Shown here one piece after another: positions 1 through 7,147 of a stretch of DNA of 9,044 nucleotides (its first letter is position 1; every line of letters begins with the position of its first letter). This stretch comes from Candidatus Nanopelagicales bacterium (GTDB lineage: Bacteria; Actinomycetota; Actinomycetes; S36-B12), in NCBI GenBank assembly GCA_023264215.1, contig JALQSY010000061.1, positions 1 through 9,044 of the forward strand. The letters are read 5' to 3'. Below the pieces are notes generated by a model. That model had not been told where the DNA came from. It saw only the letters and a program-made list of their open reading frames with translations, and made no database searches. The translations under genes and the position numbers were made by a program.

Positions 1-448
1 GGGCCGCACCAAGAAGGAGATCCTGGGTCTGACCCGGGAGAAGAACAAGCTCGAACGCAGCCTCGGCGGCATCCGTGACATGAACAAGGTGCCCTCGGCG
101 GTGTGGGTGGTCGACACCAACAAGGAGCACATCGCCGTCGGCGAGGCCAAGAAGCTCGGCATCCCGGTCATCTCGATCCTCGACACCAACTGCGACCCCG
201 ACGACATCGACTTCCCGATCCCCGGCAATGACGACGCGATCCGCAGCGTCACGCTGCTGACTCGGGTGATCGCCGATGCCGTCGCCGAGGGACTCATCGC
301 TCGTGCGGGCCGTGCGACGGCTGCCGCTGAGGGTGACGCCGTCGAGATCATCGTCGAGGAGCCCCTGGCCGAGTGGGAGCAGGAGCTGCTCGCCGGAGGC
401 GCGGCCGCCGAGACCGTCGAGGTCGTCACCACCGAGTCCGAGGGATAG
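1..448 (+). CDS. rpsB: 30S ribosomal protein S2, C-terminal part (5' end outside window)
   Basis: Ribosomal protein S2 is a component of the 30S subunit. The reading frame is open from base 2 to the TAG at 446-448, so the start lies upstream of the window and about 148 residues are visible. Family hallmarks are clear: [18 protein letters not shown] near the left edge, then GGIRDM, a [11 protein letters not shown] segment, ILDTNCDPD and the highly conserved [10 protein letters not shown] block. After the folded core comes an Ala/Glu-rich acidic tail of about 45 residues containing [12 protein letters not shown], a type of extension common in actinobacterial S2. The ATG at base 80 is an internal methionine, not the start. 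tsf begins 2 nt after the stop, the usual rpsB-tsf pairing, so the two are probably co-transcribed. Identification is secure. Confidence 0.97.
   Translation, partial: GRTKKEILGLTREKNKLERSLGGIRDMNKVPSAVWVVDTNKEHIAVGEAKKLGIPVISILDTNCDPDDIDFPIPGNDDAIRSVTLLTRVIADAVAEGLIARAGRATAAAEGDAVEIIVEEPLAEWEQELLAGGAAAETVEVVTTESEG
440..445 (+). promoter_or_regulatory. Ribosome binding site of tsf
   Basis: GAGGGA lies 5 nt before the ATG at 451, inside the last codons of rpsB. It supports the 451 start over an in-frame upstream ATG at 373 that would add 26 non-homologous residues. Confidence 0.7.
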
Positions 449-450
449 GG

Positions 451-1269
451 ATGTCCACGATCACCGCAGCAGACGTCAAGAAGCTTCGCGACCTCACGGG
501 CGCGGGGATGATGGAGTGCAAGAAGGCCCTCGAGGAGTCCGGCGGGGACCTCGACAAGGCCATCGAGTCCCTGCGCATCTCCGGTGCCGCCAAGGCGGCC
601 AAGCGCGGGGCCGAGCGCACCGCGGGCAACGGCCTGGTCGTGTCCCAGGACAACGTCATGGTCGAGTTGCTCTGCGAGACGGACTTCGTCGCCAAGAGCG
701 AGGACTTCCAGGCCCTGGCCGGCACGATCGTCGAGACGGCCGCGCAGCTGCAGGTCGGGGATCAGGCGAAGCTGGCGCAGCAGATGATGACCGACGGGCG
801 CACCGTGGATCAGGCGATCTCCGACCTCGCCGGGATCATCGGGGAGAAGCTCGAACTCGGCCGTGTGGCGATGCTGAAGGCACCCGTCGCCGTCTACCTG
901 CACAAGCGCGCATCGGACCTGCCCCCGCAGGTCGGCGTGATGGTGTCCTACACGGGCAGCGAGGACGATGCGCGCAATGCCGCGATGCAGGTCGCCGCGA
1001 TGCGGCCGACCTACGTCACCCGCGATGAGGTGCCGGCCGACGTGGTCGACAACGAGCGGCGCATCGCGGAGGCGACGGCAAAGGAGGAGGGCAAGCCCGA
1101 GGCGGCCCTGCCCAAGATCGTCGAAGGCCGACTCCAGGGCTTCTTCAAGGAGTCGGTCCTGCTCGAGCAGCCGTCCGTCATCGACAACAAGAAGACCGTG
1201 GGCCAGGTCCTGTCCGACGCGGACACGACCGTCACGGCGTTCGCCCGCTTCGAGGTGGGCCAGGGCTGA
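451..1269 (+). CDS. tsf: Elongation factor Ts
   Basis: EF-Ts is the cytoplasmic nucleotide exchange factor that releases GDP from EF-Tu. The protein has 272 residues, normal for the actinobacterial form. The N-terminal UBA-like domain (about 1-50) contains [18 protein letters not shown], followed by the EF-Tu-contacting signature ETDFVAK (76-82). The dimerisation/core region carries YLHKR and the actinobacterial [13 protein letters not shown] stretch (about 149-169). The C-terminal module includes GRLQGFFKE and [16 protein letters not shown]. The start at 451 is chosen because [10 protein letters not shown] matches the family N-terminus and GAGGGA precedes it. The gene follows rpsB by 2 nt and is separated from pyrH by 51 nt containing a hairpin and a probable promoter, so pyrH expression may be partly independent. 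Nothing is abnormal. Confidence 0.98.
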   Translation: MSTITAADVKKLRDLTGAGMMECKKALEESGGDLDKAIESLRISGAAKAAKRGAERTAGNGLVVSQDNVMVELLCETDFVAKSEDFQALAGTIVETAAQLQVGDQAKLAQQMMTDGRTVDQAISDLAGIIGEKLELGRVAMLKAPVAVYLHKRASDLPPQVGVMVSYTGSEDDARNAAMQVAAMRPTYVTRDEVPADVVDNERRIAEATAKEEGKPEAALPKIVEGRLQGFFKESVLLEQPSVIDNKKTVGQVLSDADTTVTAFARFEVGQG

Positions 1270-1278
1270 AGTCCGGGA

Positions 1279-1297
1279 GGCCCGCCCCCCGCGGGCT
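1279..1297 (+). terminator. GC-rich hairpin after tsf, possible terminator or attenuator
   Basis: GCCCGC (1280-1285) and GCGGGC (1291-1296) form a perfect 6-bp stem around a CCCCC loop, extended by one G-T wobble pair (1279/1297). It starts 9 nt after the tsf stop and there is no T-run after it, so it is not a classical intrinsic terminator. Tail-less hairpins are proposed as weak terminators in GC-rich actinobacteria. A promoter-like -10 element follows 10 nt later. Its function is inferred. Confidence 0.4.
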
Positions 1298-1303
1298 ACC
1301 GGG

Positions 1304-1320
1304 GCGCTACGGTCTAGGCC
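1304..1320 (+). promoter_or_regulatory. Probable leaderless promoter (-10) of pyrH
   Basis: TACGGT (1308-1313) fits the actinobacterial -10 consensus TANNNT and ends 7 nt before the ATG at 1321, which would place the transcription start at or next to the A of the start codon. No convincing Shine-Dalgarno precedes that ATG; only AGG with 2-nt spacing is present. No clear -35 element is visible. The element is strikingly similar in layout to the one before prpE at 5217-5233. Confidence 0.5.
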
Positions 1321-2130
1321 ATGGGAGGTCCGGTGTCCGACGGCGGGGCCGTCCAGCCATCGCTCGAAGGCACCATCGACACGTGGCCCGAAGCTCCCGA
1401 GGGGGGCTGGGACCGGGTGCTGCTGAAGCTCTCCGGCGAGGCGTTCGCCGGGGACGGCGATCTCGGGGTCGACCCTGACGTCGTGCAGTCCATCGCTCGG
1501 CAGATCGCCGGCGTCGTGCGCTCGGGCACCGAGGTCGCCGTCGTCATCGGCGGCGGCAACTACTTCCGGGGCGCCCAGCTCTCGCAGCGCGGCATGGATC
1601 GTGCGCGGGCGGACTACATGGGCATGCTCGGCACGGTCATGAACTGCCTCGCCCTGCAGGACTTCCTGGAGAAGCAGGGTGTCGAGACGCGCGTGCAGAC
1701 AGCGATCACGATGGGCCAGGTCGCCGAGGCGTACGTCCCGCGCCGCGCGATGCGGCACCTCGAGAAGGGGCGGGTCGTCATCTTCGGCGCCGGGCTGGGG
1801 GCGCCGTACTTCTCCACCGACAGCACGGCGGCGCAGCGGGCCCTGGAGATCGGAGCCCGGATCGTGCTCATGGCCAAGGCCGTCGATGGCATCTACGACG
1901 CCGACCCGCGCACGAATCCCGAGGCGACGCGGTTCGAGCGACTGTCCTACGACGAGGTGCTCGCGCGCGACCTCAAGGTCGCCGACGCGACGGCCATCAG
2001 CCTCTGTCGCGACAATGACATGCCGATCCTGGTCTTCGACCTGCTGGTCGAGGGCAACATCGCACGCGCGGTGCGGGGTGAGAGGATCGGGACCCTGGTC
2101 ACGCGTACCGATGGGAAGGACACTCCGTGA
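1321..2130 (+). CDS. pyrH: UMP kinase
   Basis: Bacterial UMP kinase (amino acid kinase fold) phosphorylates UMP to UDP with ATP in pyrimidine nucleotide synthesis, working as a hexamer in the cytosol. From the ATG at 1321 it has 269 residues. Visible motifs are KLSGEAF (36-42), the GGGNYFRG glycine-rich loop (77-84), [11 protein letters not shown] (98-108), [16 protein letters not shown] (162-177) and [11 protein letters not shown] (186-196). The first 30 residues before [11 protein letters not shown] are a non-conserved, acidic extension; actinobacterial enzymes often have such extensions, but this one is slightly long. A GTG at 1333 with GGGAGG upstream is an alternative start that would give 265 residues. 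It overlaps frr by 4 nt (GTGA), which suggests translational coupling. Identification is secure, the exact start less so. Confidence 0.97.
   Translation: MGGPVSDGGAVQPSLEGTIDTWPEAPEGGWDRVLLKLSGEAFAGDGDLGVDPDVVQSIARQIAGVVRSGTEVAVVIGGGNYFRGAQLSQRGMDRARADYMGMLGTVMNCLALQDFLEKQGVETRVQTAITMGQVAEAYVPRRAMRHLEKGRVVIFGAGLGAPYFSTDSTAAQRALEIGARIVLMAKAVDGIYDADPRTNPEATRFERLSYDEVLARDLKVADATAISLCRDNDMPILVFDLLVEGNIARAVRGERIGTLVTRTDGKDTP
1323..1328 (+). promoter_or_regulatory. Shine-Dalgarno-like GGGAGG inside the start of pyrH
   Basis: GGGAGG sits 4 nt before an in-frame GTG at 1333, within the first codons of the 1321 reading frame. It could serve an alternative pyrH start four codons downstream. The spacing is shorter than usual, so this is tentative. 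Confidence 0.3.
2116..2120 (+). promoter_or_regulatory. Ribosome binding site of frr
   Basis: AAGGA lies 6 nt before the GTG at 2127, inside the last codons of pyrH. It supports the GTG start and the 4-nt overlap. Confidence 0.65.
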
Positions 2131-2693
2131 GCGAGCAGGTCGACGAGATCCTCCTCGAGGCCGAGGACAAGATGGACAAGGCCGTCGAGGTCGCGCGGGA
2201 GGAGTTCTCCACGATTCGCACCGGCCGAGCCAACCCCGGGATGTTCTCCAAGGTCATGGTCGACTACTACGGCACCCTGACCCCCGTGAACCAGCTCGCG
2301 TCGTTCGCCTCGCCCGAGGCGCGCATGATGATCGTCACGCCCTACGACAAGGGCTCGCTGGCCGCGATCGAGAAGGCCATCCGGGACTCCGACCTCGGCG
2401 TCAACCCCACCAATGACGGCAGCATCATCCGCGTCGTCCTGCCGGCACTTACCGAGGAGCGACGCAAGGAGTACATCAAGGTCGCCCGCCAGAAGGCCGA
2501 GGACGCGCGGATCTCAGTGCGCAACATCCGTCGCCATGCCAAGGAGGCCATGGAGAAGATGGTCAAGGATCACGAGGTCGGCGAGGACGACGTCAAGCGC
2601 GGTGAGAAGCATCTCGAGGACGTCACTCAGAAGACCGTCGCCCACATCGATGACATCCTCAAGCACAAGGAAGCCGAGCTCCTCGAGGTCTGA
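2127..2693 (+). CDS. frr: Ribosome recycling factor
   Basis: Ribosome recycling factor splits post-termination ribosomes together with EF-G. The protein has 188 residues, close to the family's usual 185, and starts with a GTG that overlaps the pyrH stop. The N-terminal helix ([19 protein letters not shown]) leads into the signature [13 protein letters not shown] (about residues 29-41). The small beta domain contains [14 protein letters not shown], and ITV-like and PYDK segments follow. The long C-terminal helices include [20 protein letters not shown], the conserved SVRNIRRHA and the closing [14 protein letters not shown]. It lies between pyrH and cdsA, the standard bacterial position. Nothing looks damaged. 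Confidence 0.98.
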   Translation: MSEQVDEILLEAEDKMDKAVEVAREEFSTIRTGRANPGMFSKVMVDYYGTLTPVNQLASFASPEARMMIVTPYDKGSLAAIEKAIRDSDLGVNPTNDGSIIRVVLPALTEERRKEYIKVARQKAEDARISVRNIRRHAKEAMEKMVKDHEVGEDDVKRGEKHLEDVTQKTVAHIDDILKHKEAELLEV

Positions 2694-2697
2694 TCCC

Positions 2698-3549
2698 ATG
2701 ACGGACCCCTCGAAGGCCGCGGAGCCGGAGCCCGCCCCCAGTCGCGCGGGACGCAACCTGCCCGCGGCGATCGCCTCCGGAGTGGTGCTGGCGGCGCTCG
2801 TCGTCGGCAGCCTGGTGTGGATCCCCTGGCTCTTCGGCGTCCTCGCCGCGGCGGCGCTGTGCCTGGCCGTCTATGAGCTCACCACCGCATTCGCCACGGC
2901 GGGCATCCGCGTCGCGCGCACCCCGGTCTACGCGACGACCCTCGTCGGCATGGCCGCGGCGTACATCTGGGGCGCCGAGGCCCTGCTCGTCGTCGTCGGC
3001 GCGGGTGTGGTCTCCGTGCTCATGTGGCGCATCCGGCGCGGCACCGAGGGCTACCTGCGAGACGCGAGTGCCAGCGTGTTCCTCGTGGGCTATGTCTCGC
3101 TCATGGCCGGCTTCGCGATGCTCATGCTCGCGGCGCCGGATGGCCCGTGGCGCATCGTCGTCTTCATCCTGCTCACGATCGGCAATGACATCGGGGGCTA
3201 CGCCACCGGCGTTCTGTTCGGCAGGCATCCGATCGCCCCGCAGGTCAGTCCCAAGAAGTCGTGGGAGGGCTTCGCGGGCTCGCTGGTGGTGCAGTGCCTG
3301 ATCGGCGTGGGCGCCTTCATCTGGATCTTCGACGCGCCATGGTGGCAGGGCCTGATCATGGGCGCGGTCCTCACGGTCACGGCGACGGCGGGGGACTTCG
3401 TGGAGAGCGCCATCAAGCGCGACCTCGGCGTCAAGGACATGGGTTCGATCCTGCCGGGCCACGGAGGCATCATGGACAGGCTCGACTCCCTCGTCATCAA
3501 CGCCTTCGTCGCCTGGGCCCTCTTCGCGCTCTTCCTCGGCCAGGGCTGA
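2698..3549 (+). CDS. cdsA: Phosphatidate cytidylyltransferase (CDP-diglyceride synthase)
   Basis: CdsA condenses phosphatidic acid with CTP to CDP-diacylglycerol, the precursor of all phospholipids, in the cytoplasmic membrane. The protein has 283 residues with a Pro/Glu-rich cytoplasmic N-terminus (1-22) and about eight hydrophobic segments, beginning near 24-41 and ending at 265-281. The family signature is complete at 237-263: S237, K240-R241, K246-D247, then LPGHGGIMDRLD, with H255, G256, G257, D260 and D263. Conserved NDIGGYATG (163-171) and SPKKSWEG (184-191) blocks precede it. The ATG at 2698 is 4 nt after the frr stop, with GAGGT (2685-2689) 8 nt upstream. It is likely co-transcribed with pyrH-frr. 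A larger frame upstream of 2698 merely overlaps frr and is not coding. Confidence 0.97.
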   Translation: MTDPSKAAEPEPAPSRAGRNLPAAIASGVVLAALVVGSLVWIPWLFGVLAAAALCLAVYELTTAFATAGIRVARTPVYATTLVGMAAAYIWGAEALLVVVGAGVVSVLMWRIRRGTEGYLRDASASVFLVGYVSLMAGFAMLMLAAPDGPWRIVVFILLTIGNDIGGYATGVLFGRHPIAPQVSPKKSWEGFAGSLVVQCLIGVGAFIWIFDAPWWQGLIMGAVLTVTATAGDFVESAIKRDLGVKDMGSILPGHGGIMDRLDSLVINAFVAWALFALFLGQG

Positions 3550-3552
3550 TGA

Positions 3553-3564
3553 CACACTGGGGCC
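3553..3564 (+). promoter_or_regulatory. Possible leaderless promoter (-10) of rlmN
   Basis: CACACT (3553-3558) resembles TANNNT imperfectly, with C for the first T, and ends 6 nt before the rlmN ATG. It lies directly after the cdsA stop. No Shine-Dalgarno is present in this 15-nt gap. The spacing suits a leaderless transcript, but the match is weaker than for pyrH and prpE. Confidence 0.35.
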
Positions 3565-4674
3565 ATGCCCGAACCCGGTGAGCTCACTCTCGAGGCCCCC
3601 CGTCGCGGGCGCCCCCCGGTGCACCTCGCCGACCTGGACATGTCCGGGCGCCGCGCGGCGATGACCGAGATCGGCCTGCCGGCCTTCCGCGCCGACCAGG
3701 CATCCCGCCACTACTTCGCACGCCTGGAGCCCGATCCGGTCACCTGGACCGATCTGGGCGCCCAGGATCGGGCCCGGGTCGCGCAGGCGCTGATGCCGCC
3801 GTTGCTCACGCCCGTGCGGGAACTGTCGTGTGATGACGGGGCGACGGTCAAGGTGCTCTGGCAACTGCACGACGGATCGCGGGTCGAGTCAGTCCTCATG
3901 GGATACCGCGATCGCGTCACCATCTGCATCTCCAGTCAGGCGGGCTGCGGCATGAACTGCCCGTTCTGCGCCACCGGGCAGGCGGGCCTGACGCGCAACC
4001 TGTCGACCGCCGAGATCGTCGCGCAGGTCATCGAGGGCTCGCGGATGGTGCGCTACGGCGACTTCCCCGGTGAGCGGGACCGCGTGAGCAACGTCGTCTT
4101 CATGGGCATGGGCGAGCCACTCGCCAACTACCGGGCCCTGATGGGGGCGATCCATCGACTTGTCGATCCCGTGCCCGAGGGCCTGGGCATGTCCGCGAGG
4201 GGGATCACCGTCTCCACGGTGGGTCTCGTCCCGCGCATACGCGAACTCGCGGAGGAAGGGCTGCCACTGCGCCTGGCGGTGTCCCTGCACGCTCCCGACG
4301 ACGACCTCCGGGACACCCTGGTGCCGATCAACACCCGCTACCCGGTGAGCGAGGTCCTCGACGCGGCATGGTTCTACGCCGATCGCACCGGACGTCGCGT
4401 GAGCATCGAGTACGCGCTCATCAAGGACGTCAACGATCAGCGATGGCGAGCCGAGTTGCTGGCGAGGCGGCTTCGCGGGCATCTCGTGCACGTCAACCTC
4501 ATCCCGCTCAACCCGACACCCGGCTCCCAGTGGACGGCGTCGGATCCCCGCGACGAACGGGCATTCGTCCGTGCGCTGGAGGAGGCCGGCGTGCCGGTCA
4601 CGGTGCGAGACACCCGCGGGCGCGAGATCGACGGAGCCTGCGGCCAGCTCGCGGCCGCGGAGGTCACCCCATGA
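3565..4674 (+). CDS. rlmN: Dual-specificity 23S rRNA/tRNA adenine C2-methyltransferase RlmN
   Basis: RlmN is a radical-SAM enzyme that makes 2-methyladenosine at A2503 of 23S rRNA and at A37 of certain tRNAs. The 369-residue length fits the family. The radical-SAM cluster motif is C128-x3-C132-x2-C135 (CGMNCPFC), introduced by CISSQAG. C121, seven residues before C128, corresponds to the first catalytic cysteine (E. coli C118), and C359 in [10 protein letters not shown] to the methyl-carrying cysteine (E. coli C355). [11 protein letters not shown] (179-189) is the SAM-binding GEP-type motif, and [19 protein letters not shown] and NLIPLNP are further family blocks. The start at 3565 lacks a Shine-Dalgarno and follows a -10-like hexamer. 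The gene's 3' end overlaps an ion channel gene by 4 nt. All catalytic residues are intact. Confidence 0.96.
   Translation: MPEPGELTLEAPRRGRPPVHLADLDMSGRRAAMTEIGLPAFRADQASRHYFARLEPDPVTWTDLGAQDRARVAQALMPPLLTPVRELSCDDGATVKVLWQLHDGSRVESVLMGYRDRVTICISSQAGCGMNCPFCATGQAGLTRNLSTAEIVAQVIEGSRMVRYGDFPGERDRVSNVVFMGMGEPLANYRALMGAIHRLVDPVPEGLGMSARGITVSTVGLVPRIRELAEEGLPLRLAVSLHAPDDDLRDTLVPINTRYPVSEVLDAAWFYADRTGRRVSIEYALIKDVNDQRWRAELLARRLRGHLVHVNLIPLNPTPGSQWTASDPRDERAFVRALEEAGVPVTVRDTRGREIDGACGQLAAAEVTP
4659..4664 (+). promoter_or_regulatory. Strong ribosome binding site of the channel gene
   Basis: GGAGGT, a near-perfect anti-Shine-Dalgarno match, lies 6 nt before the ATG at 4671, within the final codons of rlmN. 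It fixes the start and shows that the channel is translated from the rlmN message. Confidence 0.75.
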
Positions 4675-5210
4675 GCACGCTGCCGCTTCGGTCGCAGGGA
4701 GCCCGCCGGGCAGTCGTCGTCAGCGTCCTGCGCACCGTCGTGATCTCCGCCCTGGTCATCACCGGGAGCGTGTTCACCGGCGATGCGCGCGACTTCGGTC
4801 CCGGCATCGCGCCGTTCATGATCTTCTTCCTCGTCCTGTGGGCGGCTGTCGTCGGCGCCTACCTCACGTGGCAGGTCCGCGCGATCAAGCGATCGCAGTA
4901 CCCGGAAGTCCGCGCGCTGGAGACGCTCGTCACCGGGGGAGTCATGCTCCTCGCCGTCTTCGCCAAGGCGTACCTGCTGATCTCGGTCGCCGACCCCAGC
5001 GCGTTCAATGAGCAGCTGGATTCGTTCACGACCTACTACTTCACCGTGACGGTGCTGGGCACTGTCGGCTTCGGGGATATCACCCCGATATCGGTCCTGG
5101 CCCGTTCGGTGGCGATGACGCAGATGATCTTCGACCTGGCCCTCCTCGCGGTCTTCGTGCGCATCGTGGTCGGTGCCGTCAAGACCAACCGATCGCACAA
5201 GGCCGACTAG
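4671..5210 (+). CDS. Small potassium-channel-like membrane protein
   Basis: This is a predicted cation channel, most likely for potassium, in the cytoplasmic membrane (Ion_trans_2-type pore). The 179-residue protein has four hydrophobic stretches at about 15-34, 47-67, 86-106 and 143-169. Between the last two is a pore helix and selectivity filter, T131-V-G-F-G-D136, followed by ITP, matching the TVGYGD filter of known potassium channels with Phe for Tyr. The position before T131 is Gly, where KcsA has Thr. The short basic C-terminus has no RCK/TrkA-N or cyclic-nucleotide domain, so no gating ligand is evident. Channel function is read from the filter; ion selectivity and physiological role are inference. 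The ATGA overlap with rlmN and a strong GGAGGT indicate co-translation, although there is no obvious functional link to RlmN. Confidence 0.85.
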   Translation: MSTLPLRSQGARRAVVVSVLRTVVISALVITGSVFTGDARDFGPGIAPFMIFFLVLWAAVVGAYLTWQVRAIKRSQYPEVRALETLVTGGVMLLAVFAKAYLLISVADPSAFNEQLDSFTTYYFTVTVLGTVGFGDITPISVLARSVAMTQMIFDLALLAVFVRIVVGAVKTNRSHKAD

Positions 5211-5216
5211 GCCGGT

Positions 5217-5233
5217 GCGCTAGCGTCCGGGGC
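5217..5233 (+). promoter_or_regulatory. Probable leaderless promoter (-10) of prpE
   Basis: TAGCGT (5221-5226) fits TANNNT and ends 7 nt before the ATG at 5234. There is no Shine-Dalgarno in the 23-nt gap. Aligned base for base with the pyrH element, both read GCGCTA-N2-GTC-N2-GG-N-CATG. No recognisable -35 is seen. Transcription from here would separate the acyl-CoA genes from the housekeeping block. Confidence 0.5.
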
Positions 5234-7147
5234 ATGGGACCGATGTCGGACCAGCCCGAGGCTGACGGCAACGCCGGCCTCGCGGCGTGCGCGCGGAGCC
5301 TGAGCGATCCCGAGGCGTTCTGGGCCGAGGCCGCGACGATGATCGAGTGGGTCACGCCACCGCGTCGGATCCTGGACGAGGACTCCGCCCCGATCTACCG
5401 GTGGTTCCCGGGAGCCGAACTCAACACCTGCGCCAACGCTCTCGACCGGCATGTGGCGGCCGGTCGCGGGGACCGCGTGGCCCTCATCCACGACAGCGCC
5501 TATACCGGTGACGTCACGACGATCACCTACGCCGAGCTCCTCCATCGCGTGGCGTGCTTCGCCGGGGCGCTGCGCCGCCAGGGAGTCCAGCGCGGCGACC
5601 GCGTGATCATCTACCTGCCCATGGTGCCGGAGGCGATGATCGCGATGCTGGCGTGCGCTCGCCTGGGGGCCGTGCACTCGGTGGTGTTCGGCGGCTTCGC
5701 CGCGCCGGAGCTCGCTGCCCGCATCGACGATGCCAAGCCAGCGGCCATCATCACGGCCTCGTGCGGGATCGAGGCTGGCCGAGTGGTGCCGTACAAGCCT
5801 CTTGTCGACGAGGCGCGTGCCTTGGCCGAGCATCGGGCCGCGTCGTGCATCGTCCTGCAGCGCCCCCAGCTGACTGCGGAGATGGGTCCGGGGGACATCG
5901 AGTGGTTCGACGCCCTCGACGGAGCCGAGGCGGTGGGGCCGGTGACCGTGGCCGCGACCGATCCGCTCTACATCCTCTACACGTCCGGCACGACAGGGAA
6001 GCCGAAGGGCATCGTGAGGGACAACGGCGGCCACGCGGTCGCCATGGCGTGGAGCCTGCCGCATATCTACGGCATCGGCCCGGACGATGTGTGGTGGGCC
6101 GCCTCCGATGTCGGCTGGGTCGTCGGGCACTCCTACATCGTCTACGCGCCGCTGATCACCGGATGCACCACGGTGATGTACGAGGGCAAGCCGGTGGGCA
6201 CGCCGGACGCGGGAGCCTTCTGGCGGGTCATCGAGCAGCACGGGGTCAACGGGCTCTTCACGGCCCCGACGGCGATTCGGGCCATCAAGAAGGAGGATCC
6301 CGAGGGGGAGCACCTGAGGACGAGGGACATCGGCAGCCTGCGCTCGCTCTTCCTCGCCGGTGAGCGCCTGGATCCCGACACCTTCACCTGGGCCACGCAC
6401 CGCCTGGGGATTCCTGTCATCGACAACTGGTGGCAGACCGAGACGGGCTGGCCGATCGCGTCGAGCATGCGCGGGCTGGACCCGCTGCCGTTGAAGGTCG
6501 GGTCCCCGTCGCGGCCGGTGCCCGGATACGACGTGCGCGTCCTCGACGAGTCCGGCCAGGAGGTGTCTCCCGGGACCGAGGGCAACATCGCCATCCGGCT
6601 CCCGCTCCCGCCCGGCGCGTTGCCGACCCTGTGGGGCGATGATGAGCGCTACGTGGCCGCCTATCTCGCGGCGTTCCCGGGCTACTACGCGACCGGCGAT
6701 GGCGGCCACGTCGACGACGAGGGCTACCTGTTCGTCATGGGTCGCACCGATGACGTGATCAACGTAGCGGGGCACCGTCTGACGACGGGGTCGCTCGAGG
6801 CTGCGGTCGCAGGCCACCCGGACATCGCCGAGTGCGCCGTGATCGGGGTGCGCGATGAGATCAAGGGCCAGGTGCCGCGTGCCTTCGTTGTCCTCAAGGC
6901 CGGTGCCGATCCCGATCCGCGGGAGCTGCAGGAGCAGGTGACGGCCCTGGTTCGCGACACGGTGGGACCGGTCGCAGCCCTGCGCGATGTGCGGATCGTC
7001 CCGGGCCTGCCCAAGACGCGTTCAGGCAAGATCCTGCGGCGTTCGATGCGGGCCATCGCCGACGGCCGGGACGAGGCGGTGCCGTCGACGATCGAGGATG
7101 CGGGCGTGCTCGAGGCCATCGCGCCCCTGCTGCGAGGCGACGCATGA
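5234..7147 (+). CDS. prpE: Propionyl-CoA synthetase (propionate-CoA ligase)
   Basis: This AMP-forming enzyme activates propionate, and probably acetate less well, to its CoA thioester through an acyl-adenylate. The protein has 637 residues; Salmonella PrpE is about 628. An ACS-type N-terminal region (DPEAFWAEAA, about 26-35) is followed by the phosphate loop YTSGTTGKPKG (249-259), then DVGWVVGHSYIVYAPL (292-307), NWWQTETGWPI (398-408), YATGD (485-489) and GRTDDVINVAGHR (503-515). K599 in RSGKILRR is the catalytic lysine whose acylation silences such enzymes. VRDNGGHAVA after the P-loop, the GWPI ending, and LPLPPGALPTLWGDD are PrpE/ACSS3 features, not typical of acetyl-CoA synthetase. The start at 5234 fits a leaderless transcript; ATG 5243 is an alternative. 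It overlaps the next gene by ATGA. Substrate is inferred from similarity. Confidence 0.88.
   Translation: MGPMSDQPEADGNAGLAACARSLSDPEAFWAEAATMIEWVTPPRRILDEDSAPIYRWFPGAELNTCANALDRHVAAGRGDRVALIHDSAYTGDVTTITYAELLHRVACFAGALRRQGVQRGDRVIIYLPMVPEAMIAMLACARLGAVHSVVFGGFAAPELAARIDDAKPAAIITASCGIEAGRVVPYKPLVDEARALAEHRAASCIVLQRPQLTAEMGPGDIEWFDALDGAEAVGPVTVAATDPLYILYTSGTTGKPKGIVRDNGGHAVAMAWSLPHIYGIGPDDVWWAASDVGWVVGHSYIVYAPLITGCTTVMYEGKPVGTPDAGAFWRVIEQHGVNGLFTAPTAIRAIKKEDPEGEHLRTRDIGSLRSLFLAGERLDPDTFTWATHRLGIPVIDNWWQTETGWPIASSMRGLDPLPLKVGSPSRPVPGYDVRVLDESGQEVSPGTEGNIAIRLPLPPGALPTLWGDDERYVAAYLAAFPGYYATGDGGHVDDEGYLFVMGRTDDVINVAGHRLTTGSLEAAVAGHPDIAECAVIGVRDEIKGQVPRAFVVLKAGADPDPRELQEQVTALVRDTVGPVAALRDVRIVPGLPKTRSGKILRRSMRAIADGRDEAVPSTIEDAGVLEAIAPLLRGDA

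Noticed and set aside
373..450. Upstream in-frame ATG that would extend EF-Ts by 26 residues
   Set aside because: The extension is an Arg-rich shadow of the rpsB tail, while the ATG at 451 has a ribosome binding site and the expected family N-terminus.
276..1028. Plus-strand open frame overlapping rpsB and tsf in another phase
   Set aside because: It is Arg/Pro/Gly-rich and inconsistent with two conserved genes covering the same bases.
1258..3549. Identical 12-base 3' ends of tsf and cdsA (GGCCAGGGCTGA at 1258-1269 and 3538-3549)
   Set aside because: Both encode the short C-terminus GQG; the match is brief and made of favoured codons, so chance is the simplest explanation.
2659..3870. A 403-codon open frame on the minus strand opposite cdsA and rlmN
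   Set aside because: Its low-complexity charged composition and its position across two firmly identified genes and their junction mark it as a composition shadow.
3889..5198. Long minus-strand open frames opposite rlmN and the channel gene
   Set aside because: There is no homology-like motif, the composition is biased, and the plus-strand genes carry complete catalytic or filter motifs.
5207..6817. A 536-codon open frame on the minus strand opposite prpE
   Set aside because: It is Arg/His/Gly-rich with no recognisable motif, lies wholly opposite a well-supported gene, and is of the kind produced by third-position G/C bias in GC-rich DNA.
5234..7147. Acetyl-CoA synthetase (acs) as the identity of the ligase
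   Set aside because: The P-loop, QTETG and SGK motifs are shared, but VRDNGGHAVA, QTETGWPI and LPPGALPTLWGDD match propionyl-CoA synthetase/ACSS3 better. Some activity on acetate is still possible.
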